64,000 bases of DNA from Petaurus breviceps papuanus. Lineage: Eukaryota; Chordata; Mammalia; Diprotodontia; Petauridae. The stretch is taken from contig JAMXIF010001183.1 in assembly GCA_028583685.1 (NCBI GenBank), positions 10,841,873 to 10,905,872 of the forward strand, written 5' to 3'. The translations under genes were made by a program, and so were the position numbers. Shown here piece after piece: positions 42,623-53,366 of this stretch (positions are counted from its first letter, which is position 1; every line of letters starts with the position of its first letter). The notes below the pieces were generated by a model. The model was not told where the DNA came from and did not search any database. It worked only from the letters and a program-made list of their open reading frames with translations.

Positions 42623-43859
42623 CCACTTCCAAGAATAGGAATAAAAGTTGTTGTGAGAGAAATGTATGATAAAAAAAAAGATGGCCTAGTCTCATGACCT
42701 GAGTTCTCCCTTCATAATTTCTATATGTCAAGATAAAGTAAGGAAGACCTCCAGAAGGTAGATCTTCTGTAGCAAACTTGGACAAGCGTTATATAAGGCA
42801 ACCATAGATGGGTCCCAATCTGTATCATCAGAAAGAACATTCAAATAGTTGAAATCACAGGTTCATTTGAGCATTTTTGAGATATACTATGAATAATATA
42901 AAACAGCTGAGTAACTTCATATCTTAAATGGGGCAGGCAGGGATGAGGAGGAAGGGGAAGAGGAAACCATTAATCAAATCTTTCCACTTTTTAAAAAAGC
43001 AGTGGAATTATGTCTGATCCACAATATCTCGTTCTTGGAATTAAATACCAATTTAAATTTGAACATCATTAAACATCAGTTTTCAGGTTTAATTTGAAAT
43101 GTCATCCCAATCATGAAATACTACAGATTGGATATCATTTCATTACTCACTTGAAGAAGTTAAAAAAAGAGGGGGGAGGAAGTCATCCATAATTATGCCA
43201 CGATAAATTGAGCATTGATATAGTATATGAAGTCCTTTCCTATCTTCAAGTAAATATTTTCATTTTAAAATTTGTTATCAAAACCTTTAAAAAAAACTTT
43301 GGGAGCCATTTTTCTATGTATTAGACATTGCTTAATAATAATAAATTATTCCTTTACAGACTTTGTCAAGACATAAAAACATTTAAGACAGCAAAATTTG
43401 CTAAATGACCAAAATATTGACTTTGAAGCCAAACTGCAAAGAAAATGGTTTTTTTAATGAAGTCAGAGAGATACTGTTGCATATATTTTGAGGAATACCA
43501 TCTGTGATTTCTTTATTATACTTACAGTTTTCCTGTGAGGGTTTTTTTAGTGGTAAGTTAAAACAAGAAAATACATTTCGTACTCTGCTACAGGTTGGTT
43601 TTTCCTAATCATTTTATTATCTTAAGATATGAGAAAAAAAGGTAGATTCTGATCTTGGAATCATTTTTAATTAATTTAAAGATCATGTATAAAGCTTCTG
43701 GCAAAATATTCTTCCATTTGATTTTACTATGCTTTTATGGACAATTTATTCCTCTAAAACAAACATCTTGATTCTCTCACCATATAAGATTGAGGCAACC
43801 TACTATTAGGCATGTGAAAAAATTTTTGAAACCCTCACAGTTAGTGGGAGGAAGGATGA
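42623..43859. other. no gene or repeat recognised
   Basis: AT-rich 1.2 kb, including 43300-43700 with TTTAATGA/ATTTTATTAT words; possibly unique. Confidence 0.4.
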
Positions 43860-43989
43860 AAAAAGGAAAGTATGACTAGGAAGGACAAAGATCTGAGAGT
43901 TTTGGTGGATCCCAAGATTGTTGTGAGTCAACAATGTGTTTTAACAGCCAAAAAAAATCTAATGCTGTCTTGGGCTGCATTAACAGAGG
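43860..43989 (+). mobile_element. L3/CR1 LINE ORF2 (left piece)
   Basis: Encodes a diverged KDLRVLVDPKI...SQQCVLTAKKN...LSWAAL, matching the CR1 KDLGVLVD...SQQC..AAKKAN motif. Continues at 44236. Confidence 0.8.
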
Positions 43990-44235
43990 TATTTGTTGTT
44001 CTTTGGTTTCAGTCATGTCCAACTCTTCGTGATCCCATTTGGGATTTTCTTGGTAACGATACTAGAGTGGTTTGCCATTTCCTTCTCCAGCTCTCTTTAC
44101 ATATGAGGAACAGAGGCAAAAGGGTTAAGTGACTGGCCCAGAGTCACACAGAGCTAGTAAGCATCTGAGGCTAGATTTGAACTCAGAAAGATTAATCTTC
44201 CTGCCTTCTAGGCCAGTACTCTATCCACTGTGTTT
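43990..44235 (-). mobile_element. RTE-SINE inside L3/CR1, antisense
   Basis: TTTGTTGTTCTTTGG, CATGTCCAACTCTTCGTGAT, GTTTGCCATTTCCTTCTCCA, GTCACACAGAGCTAGTAAGC, CTATCCACTGTG. Confidence 0.92.
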
Positions 44236-44600
44236 CTAGACTTAAGAAGGTAATGGTCCTATTGTACTCTGCCCTGATAGATCACATCAAGAACATTGTA
44301 CTTATTTCTGAGTGACACATTTTAGGAGGCACATGGACAAACTGGAGAGTGTCCACAGTAGGGCAAACAAGGTAGTGAAGAGTCTCAAGTTCATGCCATA
44401 TTGGGATTAGCTGAAGGAACTGAGTATGATATTTTAGGAAAGAAAAGAGGGAAAAGGAAGAAAAGATCTGTAATATAGACAGATTAGATTGTAATGGATG
44501 GAAGTAGCCAAGAGATTAATTTAGTCTTAATCTTAAAGGAAACTTTTTTTGAAAAACAATTATCAAAAAGTGTCATGGGATACAGTTAAGAAAGGGACAG
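44236..44600 (+). mobile_element. L3/CR1 LINE ORF2 (right piece)
   Basis: GTCCTATTGTACTCTGCCCT, GATCACATCAAGAACATTGT, ACTGGAGAGTGTCCACAGTA, GTGAAGAGTCTCAAGTTCAT, AGCTGAAGGAACTGAGTATG follow CR1 in order. Confidence 0.8.
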
Positions 44601-44639
44601 AGGCAGGGAGCAGCTCAGTGTTGCCACACTAAAGGTCAT

Positions 44640-44760
44640 CTCTAGCTTGAAGATCCTCTTATTTTTCAGATAAGGTAACTGAAGGAGAAGGAAATCATTT
44701 ACCCAGGATCACACAGAGAAAAAATGGCAGAGCTAGGAACTGTCAGCTGGAAATATGGTG
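44640..44760 (-). mobile_element. MIR/Mar-1-type SINE, antisense
   Basis: TTTTTCAGATAAGGTAACTG, TTACCCAGGATCACACAGAG, ATGGCAGAGCTAGGAACTG. Confidence 0.65.
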
Positions 44761-45429
44761 CTAAGCTAGGAGAAAGCCCTGCCTGCCTCCAAGGCTTCCC
44801 AAAGCTCATCCTGTTGCAGCAACCTAGGCCCAGACTGTTGCTTCTTTCTTGGATGTCCACCCCTCCAGGCTGGTTTAGGCCTAGAAGGAGGGGAGAATCA
44901 GAACCTCTGCAAGTGTTTTTCCTCACTACTCCCCATTCCTGGACCTTCCTTTTTTTCACTGAAGAAAACTAACCCAGTCCCACCCCCCGGGGGTGATTTA
45001 GCATGCTGAACGAGGGAAAGCCTCTCTGTCCTTGGACATTCCTTCCCCGACCTTAGGAAAGTCAAGGATATCTTCTAAATGCTCCACTGGTCCTCACTGC
45101 AAGCCTTACTCTTTGCTCTCCAAAGAATAATCAACATCCTGGCCATGGGCCAACTGAACAAAGACTCATTTGTGACATCAGTTTGGATTATGGGTGCCTA
45201 TTTAAATGCCAGCCTCTTTGATGCCATTGACAAGTGTATTTTTCTAAAGAGAAAACAAATAAATCTTTACCAAATTCAAAGCAGAAAGCTTCCAAGCAAC
45301 AAACCGGGCCATTGAGTTTTATATATCAATTTATCTTGGATATTAAAATTACTCAGAGAATACCTTAGTAACAAAGCAAGAGAATGGAAAATGAGTTTGA
45401 CATTTGAAAAGCAGAGTGTTAAAGGGTAA
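44761..45429. other. no gene recognised
   Basis: Somewhat GC-richer at 44770-45000. Frames on both strands here lack motifs. Confidence 0.4.
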
Positions 45430-45545
45430 AAACATGATGGATTTGGAGTCACAGGACATGGTTTAAATCTTGGCACGGACAAGCAATTTAATCTTTCAGT
45501 TCTCAGTTTCCTTATCTAGAAAATGATGGCATTGGTCAAGATCAG
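45430..45545 (+). mobile_element. Mar-1-type SINE
   Basis: GATTTGGAGTCACAGGACAT, GGTTTAAATCTTGGCACGG, CAGTTTCCTTATCTAGAAAA, GGCATTGGTCAAGATCAGAT. Confidence 0.72.
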
Positions 45546-45668
45546 ATATGTCAAACACATGCCAGTGTAACACTTGGCTCACAAAACTCATGAGTGTGAG
45601 TGATGTGAAGCAGATTAAAATGCATTTGGGAAATATTTAACAAAATAAATAAAAAAACAATAAAACAT
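45546..45668. mobile_element. hAT (Charlie-type) fragment
   Basis: CATGAGTGTGAGTGATGTG, GCAGATTAAAATGCATTTGG, GAAATATTTAACAAAATAAA match the same hAT family as 28291-28648, opposite orientation. Interrupted by the RTE-SINE that follows. Confidence 0.7.
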
Positions 45669-45849
45669 GAATGGTTATTTTTGTTCAGTTGTGTCCAATT
45701 CTTTGTGACACCATTCGGTTTTTCCTTGGCACAGATACTAGAGCGGTTTGCCATTTCCTTCTCTGGCTCATTTTACAGTTGAGGAAACTGAGGCGAATGG
45801 AGGAAGACTCCATGGAGTCTTCCTCATTCCAGGAGCCACCAAGCTGCCC
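45669..45849 (-). mobile_element. RTE-SINE with internal fold-back rearrangement, antisense
   Basis: Tail and CORE start are normal (GTTGTGTCCAATTCTTTGTG, CATTTCCTTCTCTGGCTCAT, GAGGAAACTGAGGCGAATGG) but the middle is replaced by an inverted copy of the head-side sequence, making a perfect 26-bp palindrome at 45800-45825. Duplication ACAATAAAACAT at 45657-45668 and 45850-45861. Confidence 0.9.
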
Positions 45850-45861
45850 ACAATAAAACAT

Positions 45862-46827
45862 AGGTCTTGTTTTTATGTATTAATTTTTATAAATGTACCA
45901 AAACAGGACAAGCTGGTCTAGTTTTTTTTTTTCTTTCCCTTCAGCAAAAAGCAAGTCAGTAACCATTGATATTTGACAAGGGAACATGGATAGTATTGAG
46001 TCATACAGTCCTCCGCATTGTCTTCTCTCAAGCTCAGAGGGCATACTTTCTCATGGGATACATTGAGGACAATAGCTAGGGAGCAGATCTGGCCCAGGGG
46101 GTGGAAGAAATGGAGTCTCAGGGAAAATGCAGCCCGCCCAGATTCCAAGGGTAGGGGCAGACGAATACAGAGTAGAATGCTTTCCTTTCTTTTCACTCTA
46201 TACAAGAGCCATGCAAGATAGTACAAAGATTACTTAGGGAAAGCATTTTGCAAACTTTAAAGCATTTTATAAAATCATTGTCAGTTATCATTTTCATTGC
46301 CATTCCAGCCCTAAAACCACGTGGGATTAGTTTCTGAGATCCCTTAGGCACTTCAACATGTAAATCATTTAAAAATATTCAAAAGAATGAATAGATGAAT
46401 GTGATTGATTTTTTTTTAGGTAGATTCTACTTCCACATAGTCCAGGATACAGGTAACACTTTCTCACTTCATGGCACATTTCTATCCTCCAAAGAACTAC
46501 AGAGGTATATGCCACAGAGCTCTGGCAGTAACACGTACTAATTCAGGTCATTTTAAAAGTCTCCTAATGTGAGTAGTCCACAAAAAAAAATCCTACTTAA
46601 CAGTCATTATTTAGGTGCTGAAGAACACTGGAAGGTTGATGTATGACTTGTCAGAGATGCTAACCACTTTGAAATTTGGCTTAACTATTGAATTGCTTCA
46701 CAGTTTAAAAATACTGACAAAATATAACAGAGGAACTTAATGTTTTTAACATAATGAGAGACACTTTATTAATGCCTATTTCCTAACTGACAATCAATCA
46801 GTAAACATTTGTTAATCATCTTTCGTG
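45862..46827. other. no gene or repeat recognised
   Basis: Mostly unique-looking. The reading frames at 45918-46226 on either strand show no known motif. Confidence 0.4.
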
Positions 46828-46900
46828 TAAGTGTCTGAGGTCAGATTTGAATTCAGGTCCTCCCAACTGCAAGCTCAGTGCTCTATCCATGATGCCACTA
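46828..46900 (-). mobile_element. SINE head fragment, antisense
   Basis: AAGTGTCTGAGGTCAGATTT, GAATTCAGGTCCTCCCAACT, GTGCTCTATCCATGATGCCA. Confidence 0.7.
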
Positions 46901-46984
46901 TTTAATAAGTAATGAATATCTTGAAAGGCAACTTTTGGCAAATGTGCAGGTCCACATGGAGGATACAGTGATAATCCTTAAGGC

Positions 46985-47150
46985 TTACAAATACTTTTGT
47001 CATAACACTATTATGTAGAAAGTATAAATATGATTATCCTTATTTTATAGATGAAGAAATTGAGACTCAAAGAGGTTTGTGGGTATATAACTAGCAGATG
47101 TCAGAACTGGGACTCAAACCTATGCCTCCTAATTCCAACTTCAATACTTT
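46985..47150 (-). mobile_element. MIR CORE-SINE, antisense
   Basis: ATTATCCTTATTTTATAGAT, GAAATTGAGACTCAAAGAGG, TATAACTAGCAGATGTCAGA, GGACTCAAACCTATGCCTCC. Confidence 0.72.
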
Positions 47151-47189
47151 TTTCGATTGTACCTAGTTAATCTAATTATGGTAGGCATT

Positions 47190-47400
47190 TCAAGATAGTA
47201 GACCAAGAGCTAGACTTGGTATTAGGAATTTAGATTTGAATCTTGCCTCAGACACTTACTAGCTTTGTTATCCTGGGTAAGCCATTTAAACTCTATCAGC
47301 CAGTTGTTGAGAGGATCAAATGATATAATATAGATAATATACTTTAAAAACCTTAAAGAGAGATGTAAAGTTAACTATTAATTATCCTTAATAAATAATG
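47190..47400 (+). mobile_element. Ther-1/MIR CORE-SINE
   Basis: TAGATTTGAATCTTGCCTCA, GACACTTACTAGCTTTGTTA, GTTGAGAGGATCAAATGATA. Confidence 0.78.
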
Positions 47401-47549
47401 TTATCATTATTTACCTTATAATCAAGTTCTAACAGTGAGAAAATTAATTTTACTCAATACTTATGTATGCTTATTACTATCAATGTTAAAATGTAATTTT
47501 CAATATCTTAATTTTTTACTTTGAGGATCTGTGAAATTTCAACAGCAGC

Positions 47550-47760
47550 AGTGTGATTAAAAAGAATGCTGAATGCTTACGATCATAAGGATTGGGTTCA
47601 AATGTAAGTTTACTGTGTTCCTTTCAAAGATTATTTGCCCACTTTGAGCCTTTTTCTTCATTTCCAGGGATAGTAATACTTGTGTTAGGCACAGCTTAGA
47701 ATTTCTGTGAGGAAAGCACTTTATAGTCCTACTACTAACTAATAGAAACTGTTATTAAAT
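47550..47760 (+). mobile_element. Ther-1/MIR CORE-SINE, diverged
   Basis: GGATTGGGTTCAAATGTAAG, GAGCCTTTTTCTTCATTTCC, TTCTGTGAGGAAAGCACTTT. Confidence 0.6.
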
Positions 47761-47984
47761 ACATTCACACTCTGATCTGACACAGATTAAAACTCTGTTC
47801 ACATTTTTGTAGTCTTAATGAGAGTCTATGCTATGGCCAAGAAAATTCTGGCAGCAAATGAATCTAAACTTAGACAGACTGGCCTTCCTATGGACATGAA
47901 GTCTTTTGTTAGGCCTATAACAGAACCTTTCCAGCTTTGTGAGCCCTACCAGAGCTTGTGAAAGGAAATAATTCTTGGAACTAT

Positions 47985-49115
47985 GATTAAGGAGAGATTT
48001 GTGAACCAAGCAAGACATAGCAGTGATCATAAAAGTTAAAATAGACAATTTCAATCACATAAAATTAAAAAGCTTTTACTCAAAAGCAAGGCAGCTCGAA
48101 TAAAAAGATAAATTATTCATTGGGGAAAATAGCTGTATTAAATGTATCTGTTAAAAGTCTGATATCTAACTTTTATAGAGAATTAACATAAACATAAGAT
48201 CTAGTGTCATTCTACAGTAGATAAGTGATCAAAGGATGATAATAGTTTTCAAAAGAAGCATTTCAAACCATCAACAACTGTGTGAAAAAAATACTTTAAA
48301 AATCATCAATTATAGTTAAATATGCATGAAAATAACTCAGAACTTATCTCACTCCCATCAAATTGGAAAACAGTAAAAGATGGAAATAGTCAATGTTGGA
48401 GGGGCTATGGGAAGACAGGCACACTAATACATTATTGATGAGATGATTAATTGTTACAACTGATCTGAGAAATAAATTGAATTTTGCAAGAAAAGTCACT
48501 AAATGTTTCATGCCTTTTGATCTAGTAATTCCTAAGCCGGGCACATATTCCAAGGACAGATTGAAAGGCCTCCTACATGTAATATGAATGTTTGTGGTAG
48601 CAAAAAATCTGGAAACAAAGTTAAATTGTAGGTGACTGAATAAATTATGGTATGCTGAGGTAGTAAAATATTATGCCACCATAAGAAATAATGGAGAGGC
48701 ATTTTGATAACGGATTGAGAGTCAGTCTTGGAGTCAGGAAGAGCTAGGTTCAAGTTCCACTTCTGACACATGAGGAATTCACAGATACATGGGAAGGCTT
48801 GAATGACCTGATGCAGATCAAAAAGAGTAGACCAAGGAGGACAATAGTCACAATGAATAAAACAAGGTACGTGAAATGTATACAATGTACGTAAAAGTCA
48901 GTTAAACTCAGATTAATTTGATTGACCAATCTTTGTCCCAAAGAACACATCTCTCTTCTCTGTGGTGAAGTAGGAGACAAGTAAAGAATGTTTCATACAC
49001 TGTGAAATATCATTGTTTGGTTTTACTTAACTGTTTCCTTTTTTGTTTATTTAATAAGGGAGGGTTTGATTAGAGAAGGGAGTATGCTGTGCCGCAAAAT
49101 GATTGTGATATGAAA
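47985..49115 (+). mobile_element. L1 LINE 3' part (ORF2 end and 3' UTR)
   Basis: ATTAAAAAGCTTTTACTCAA, AGATAAGTGATCAAAGGATG, CTCACTCCCATCAAATTGGA, CATGCCTTTTGATCTAGTAA, GGTGACTGAATAAATTATGG. Decayed, 5' truncated. Holds a short SINE head at 48692-48775. Confidence 0.82.
48692..48775 (+). mobile_element. SINE head fragment inside L1
   Basis: GATTGAGAGTCAGTCTTGGA, CAGGAAGAGCTAGGTTCAAG, TTCCACTTCTGACACA, then L1 text resumes. Confidence 0.7.
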
Positions 49116-49119
49116 ACAA

Positions 49120-49614
49120 AAGGAATCAACAAAACGTTTTTTAATGTCATGCAATAAGTGACATATTTGGAACACAACTCCCATTCTTCCAATGCCAAGT
49201 CTGGCAATCTTTCCACTATGCCACATTAAACATTATTATTCCTCGACTTATCCTTTTCCATTTCTTTCCACATTCTTGTCCTCTTGCATTTCCCAGATTC
49301 CAGGGCAAAAAATGAAATTAGGTTTTGTTTCATTTAATAGATAGATGAATAAATGCAATCAGTTATGGAACTCATTCTCTCTTGTATGTAAGATCAAGCA
49401 CTCTTTCTATGTGTAACAATACTAATTGCAAATGAATCAAGTCACAGAAGAGTGATTGTTTCTGAAATCTTTAACTCAATTGTTCAGCTCTTAACTATAA
49501 TGCTATAATGTTCTCAGTGTTCTCATTCATCTGGCTGGGTCACATGATTAGAAACCTCATCTGTGATTTTATAGGATGGTAAAGGAAAGCACCCATTTAT
49601 GGTTATTAGCAGAA
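49120..49614. other. unique-looking, possible conserved noncoding stretch
   Basis: No repeat recognised. 49400-49600 has an octamer/SOX-like run (AACAATACTAATTGCAAATG) and CTAATGCTATAATG-type AT words. Confidence 0.3.
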
Positions 49615-49790
49615 CACTGATTTAGAGCCAAAGACCATTTAATCTGACCCGTCCATACTATCTTATTTTCCTTCTTCTTAAGAGCATAGATGAAAGAGAC
49701 TCCAGAGCTCCTCTTGTCCAACTACTTTATAGATGAGGAAAACAAGTGCCAGAGAGGGAATGTGACTTGCCAAAGGTCACTCTTTCTCCT
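49615..49790 (-). mobile_element. Mar-1-type SINE, antisense
   Basis: GACTCCAGAGCTCCTCTTGT, CCAACTACTTTATAGATGAG, GTGACTTGCCAAAGGTCACT. Confidence 0.68.
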
Positions 49791-50260
49791 TTAATGATTT
49801 TCATTGTCTTCCCGAATCCTTCAGATGCATGATCCCTGAGATTCTGTCCTTAGTCCCCCTCTATTTTCTTTCTACATTCTTCCTTGGTAATATGTCCATT
49901 CTCATGATTTCAACAACTTTCTCGATACAGATGACTCACAGATCTATAACTTTAGCCTTGACTTCTTTTCTGAGTTCTGTAGCCACAGTTTCAGTTGTCT
50001 CTAGGACACATTCTGGATGTGCTGTTGTCACCTTGAAGTCTCTAAGTTCATTATCTTCACCTTCATTATTTCTTTCTGTGGCATCACTTTGACCCAGGAG
50101 CTTGTGTGTTAAAGTTTGTTGCTATTATTGATTCTTTCCTCTCCATCACTTCCATTATCTAAGCCATCACCATTTTTTTTGTTGATCCTACCTTCATAAA
50201 ACATTTTGCTGCTACCACCTTAACACAAATAGGTCCTAATTACTACCAGCCTGGAGTATT
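49791..50260 (+). mobile_element. L2 LINE ORF2 3' region (left piece)
   Basis: GATTTCAACAACTTTCTCGA, ATACAGATGACTCACAGATC (the L2 YADDTQI region), GTTCATTATCTTCACC, GTGGCATCACTTTGACCCAG. Decayed. Split from 50481-50965 by a Ther-1 copy. Confidence 0.8.
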
Positions 50261-50261
50261 T

Positions 50262-50480
50262 CAATAATAATAATAGCTAGCATTTATATAGTACCTACTA
50301 TATGCCAGGCACTGTGCTAAGCATTTTACAAGGAGATAGGTGTTATTATCCTCATTTTTACAGTTGAAGAAATTGAGACAAATAGATGTTAAGTGGCTTG
50401 CCCATCTCTGAGGCTGGATTTGCACTTATGTCTTCCTGACTCCAGATCCAATTTTCTGTCCACTGTGCCACCTAGTTGAT
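50262..50480 (-). mobile_element. Ther-1/MIR CORE-SINE inside L2, antisense
   Basis: AGCATTTATATAGTACCTAC, CAGGCACTGTGCTAAGCATT, GAAATTGAGACAAATAGATG, CACTGTGCCACCTAGTTG. A short deletion removes the CACACAGCTAG part. Confidence 0.88.
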
Positions 50481-50965
50481 TGACAATTACATTATAATGG
50501 GTTCTTCCACCTCTATGCTGTTGCCAGATATATGTTGCTTCCTTACATATCTAGTCATACTCAATAGTCTTTACTACACTGCTAATGTCCACCCAGTAAG
50601 GTTCAAACTTATCTACCTGGTATTTAAGGCTTTTCCACCCATTAAACCCTATCTCATATTGTTCTCCTCCATATAATATTTTCTTCAGACATATTGAATT
50701 ATTCTCTGTCCCCTAAACATTCTGACTTTGCTTCTTCCATACCTGAGTTTGTTCTGTTCCCTTTAACTAGATTATAATCCCTCTACCATCTTTACCTACT
50801 GAATTTCTACTTGTTCTAAAAAGCTTGCTTTTCAAGCCATCTCCTTTTTGAAGCCTTCTTATATCTTTGATTAGTAACTATTTTCCACCTTTAGACCTTC
50901 ATCAAGTCACTTACAATCAATCATTACAAACTGTCCTTCCTTCTTTCGTCCTTTCTGGGTGCTTC
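50481..50965 (+). mobile_element. L2 LINE 3' region (right piece)
   Basis: AGTAAGGTTCAAACTTATCT, CTGGTATTTAAGGCTTTTCC, ACATTCTGACTTTGCTTCTT, CTCCTTTTTGAAGCCTTCTT. Confidence 0.72.
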
Positions 50966-51039
50966 CTTGACCCTTCTGGGAACTGGTTTCCTTGCAAAGT
51001 AAGAGGGCTAGACTATCACATGGTCTTGGCACAGTGACA

Positions 51040-51115
51040 AAACCATTGATTTTAGAGTCATAGGATTTGAGTTCAAAAGCTGCCTCTTCAGGTTCTACGG
51101 TTATCCTTAGGTCAC
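51040..51115 (+). mobile_element. SINE head fragment
   Basis: GATTTTAGAGTCATAGGATT, TGAGTTCAAAAGCTGCCTCT, then lost. Confidence 0.55.
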
Positions 51116-51215
51116 AAAATATTGCCATAACTTCAAAACATGTAAAAACCTGAAACCAGATGAGATTGAAATATATACTAATAGTGGTATATGATGATTT
51201 TAAGTTGAATGGCTA

Positions 51216-51381
51216 GGGCAGCTAGGTGGTCCAGTGAATAGAGCGCCGGCCCTGGAGTCAGAAGGACCTGAGTTCAAATCTGGCCTAAGACATAACACAA
51301 AAACTAGCCGTGTGACCTTGGGCAAGTCACTTAACCCCAACTGCCCTCCCCACCAAAAAAAAGCAAAAAAAAAAAAAAGAA
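51216..51381 (+). mobile_element. tRNA-derived SINE (WSINE1-like)
   Basis: GGCAGCTAGGTGGTCCAGTG, GAGTTCAAATCTGGCCTAAG, CGTGTGACCTTGGGCAAGTC, long A-run. Confidence 0.93.
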
Positions 51382-51584
51382 TTGCCAGAGCTTGTCCTAG
51401 GAAAGATATAAAAGCGATGAAATTTATCCTTAATCAGGCCCCTTTCCTCCATTCTGGATCCCTGTTCCTCTTCTACCTGCCCCTCTAACCCTGACTCTCC
51501 ATGTCCATTCTGTCCCAACCTTGCTTTTAGTTAGTCATAAAACAATCCTTGCTTCCCAAGAAAGGCAAAGAGAGAAAAAGCCCA

Positions 51585-51680
51585 ATTCAGCAAAATATTC
51601 ATGGCAACACTTTTTATGTTAGTAATGAGCTATAACCAAAGTAGATGCCCATTAATTGGAGAATGACTAGATGGAATCAT
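51585..51680 (+). mobile_element. L1 LINE 3' part (left piece)
   Basis: ATATTCATGGCAACACTTTT, AGATGCCCATTAATTGGAGA, ATGACTAGATGGAATC: ORF2 end of an L1. Related text resumes at 52264. Confidence 0.65.
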
Positions 51681-51844
51681 TTTACTGGGTTAGAAGAAAG
51701 GTCTTATCGACAAAGTCCTTGTCACAATCAAGTACTTCAATGTCAGCAACAGATAAGATTTTTATCAGTGGAAATGACATTAAAGAAGGGGTTTTAACAC
51801 CTGTTTTGCTGCTGTATCCTAAGAACTGTAAGTGCTAAACCATC

Positions 51845-51980
51845 TGACTTGCAGTTGAAACTTTCTACGTGTTCTTTATCCCCCATTAGAATGGGGGCTC
51901 CTTAAAAGCAGGGACAGTCTTATTCTTCTATTTGTCTTGCCAGAGCTTTGCACACATAATAAATGCTTCATTCATTCATA
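51845..51980 (+). mobile_element. L2 LINE 3' end
   Basis: CCCCCATTAGAATGGGGGCT, CCTTAAAAGCAGGGACAGTC, ACATAATAAATGCTTCATTC, ATTCAT tail. Confidence 0.78.
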
Positions 51981-52012
51981 AGAAATAGTGAATATGAGGA
52001 ATTCAGAGAATA

Positions 52013-52263
52013 TATTTGTTGTTTTTCAGTGACGTTTGACTCTTTGTGGCCCCATTTGGGGTTTTCTTGGCAAAGATACTGAAGTGATTTGCCATTTCCT
52101 TCTCCAGCTCATTTTACAGATGAGGAACCAAAGCAAACAAGGTTAAGTGACTTGCCCAGGCTCTCACACAGATAGGAATTGTCTGAGGACAGATTTGAAC
52201 TCAGAGACATGAGTCTTCTTGTCTCCAGGCTGGGCACTCTATCTACTGTGCCACCTAGCCATT
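52013..52263 (-). mobile_element. RTE-SINE, antisense, full length
   Basis: GTTGTTTTTCAGTGACGTTT, CTCTTTGTGGCCCCATTTGG, GCAAAGATACTGAAGTGATT, GAACTCAGAGACATGAGTCT, CTACTGTGCCACCTAGCC. Confidence 0.93.
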
Positions 52264-52585
52264 CAAAGAAACCTATGAATACTTAAATGAACTGATGTAA
52301 GCAAGAAGAAACCAGAAAATAGACACAACATCAATGTAAATAGAAAGAAGAAAACAAACCAAAAAACCCTGAACATTGTGCATTTATAATGATTAGAATT
52401 CTTAAAAAAAAAAGATTTGAAAATGTACCTCCAGACTGTCTTTGCCAAGATGTGAGACGATGTATGTGGAACATTGTATTCACTGTTAGATACAATTGAT
52501 GTGACTGATTTTTGTTGAACTGCTTTTCATTTCTTCTTTTTTTTCTATTACAAGAGATGGCTCCTGGGTGTGGGGTTGGAGAGTG
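52264..52585 (+). mobile_element. L1 LINE 3' UTR (right piece)
   Basis: ACTTAAATGAACTGATGTAA, GAAACCAGAAAATAGACACA, GGAACATTGTATTCACTGTT, GACTGATTTTTGTTGAACTG, a terminal pattern of a second L1 subfamily. Confidence 0.65.
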
Positions 52586-52839
52586 GATCATATCCTGCCA
52601 CTTTTAACTAGATTCCAGTGTTATTAGTTCAAATTTAGAGCTCCCATAAATCCTTGCCTCTTCCTTTAATTTGAGGGCCCTTATTATCCAAGGGGATAAT
52701 AAGGCTTCAGAGGTAGATACATCCTTATTAAAAATAAATAAAAGATCTACAATATACTCAGAAACAAACATGATTTTAAAATAAGATGTCAACAAAACAT
52801 TTTATATAAAACTGATCCATTTTAAAATATTACATGATA

Positions 52840-53002
52840 GGGGCGGCTAGGTAGCACAGTGAATAGAGTGGCCCTGGAGTGAGGAGGACCTGAGTTCAAA
52901 TCCAGCCTCAGACCCTTAACACTTACTAGCCGTGTGACCTTGGGCAAGTCGCTTAACCCCAATTGCCCTCCAAAAAGCAAAAAACAAAAACCAAACCAAA
53001 AC
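52840..53002 (+). mobile_element. tRNA-derived SINE (WSINE1-like)
   Basis: GGGGCGGCTAGGTAGCACAG, GAGTTCAAATCCAGCCTCAG, CCGTGTGACCTTGGGCAAGT, A-rich tail. Perfect 13-bp duplication ATATTACATGATA at 52827-52839 and 53003-53015. Confidence 0.95.
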
Positions 53003-53024
53003 ATATTACATGATAATTGGCTTA

Positions 53025-53090
53025 GTGATATCTGTTAAGATCTTAGCACAGTGTGTGGCACATCATAGATGCTATACAAATGCTTATTCT
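53025..53090 (+). mobile_element. MIR or L2 3' tail fragment
   Basis: CTTAGCACAGTGTGTGGCAC, ATGCTATACAAATGCTTATT. Confidence 0.45.
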
Positions 53091-53199
53091 CTTCCCTCTT
53101 CTCTCTTCCTTCTTCCCCATCGATCTCTAGACTCAAAGGAATAAAGCTAAAAAGGTGCAAGGCTTGATAATTTTGAGGTATAGATACCATTTCCTTTTG

Positions 53200-53366
53200 T
53201 TGGTTTTTGTTTGGTTTGGGTTGGGGTTGGGTTTTTTTGGAGTGGGGAAGGCAAGGCAATTGGGGTTGTGACTTGCCCAAGGTCCTACGGCTAGTAAGTG
53301 TGAAGTGTCAGAGGTCATATTTGAACTCAGGTCTTCCTGACTCCAGTGATGGTCCTCTATTCACTA
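53200..53366 (-). mobile_element. tRNA-derived SINE (WSINE1-like), antisense
   Basis: GGTTTTTTTGG region, GGAAGGCAAGGCAATTGGGG, CTTGCCCAAGGTCCTACGGC, GAACTCAGGTCTTCCTGACT, CTCTATTCACT; the last head bases are missing. Confidence 0.9.

Noticed and set aside
43872-44132. 86-residue frame with KDLRVLVD...SQQC
   Set aside because: A remnant of L3/CR1 ORF2 running into an inserted RTE-SINE, not a host gene.
49829-50092. 87-residue plus-strand frame
   Set aside because: Falls on decayed L2 ORF2 sequence and does not keep a working reverse-transcriptase motif.
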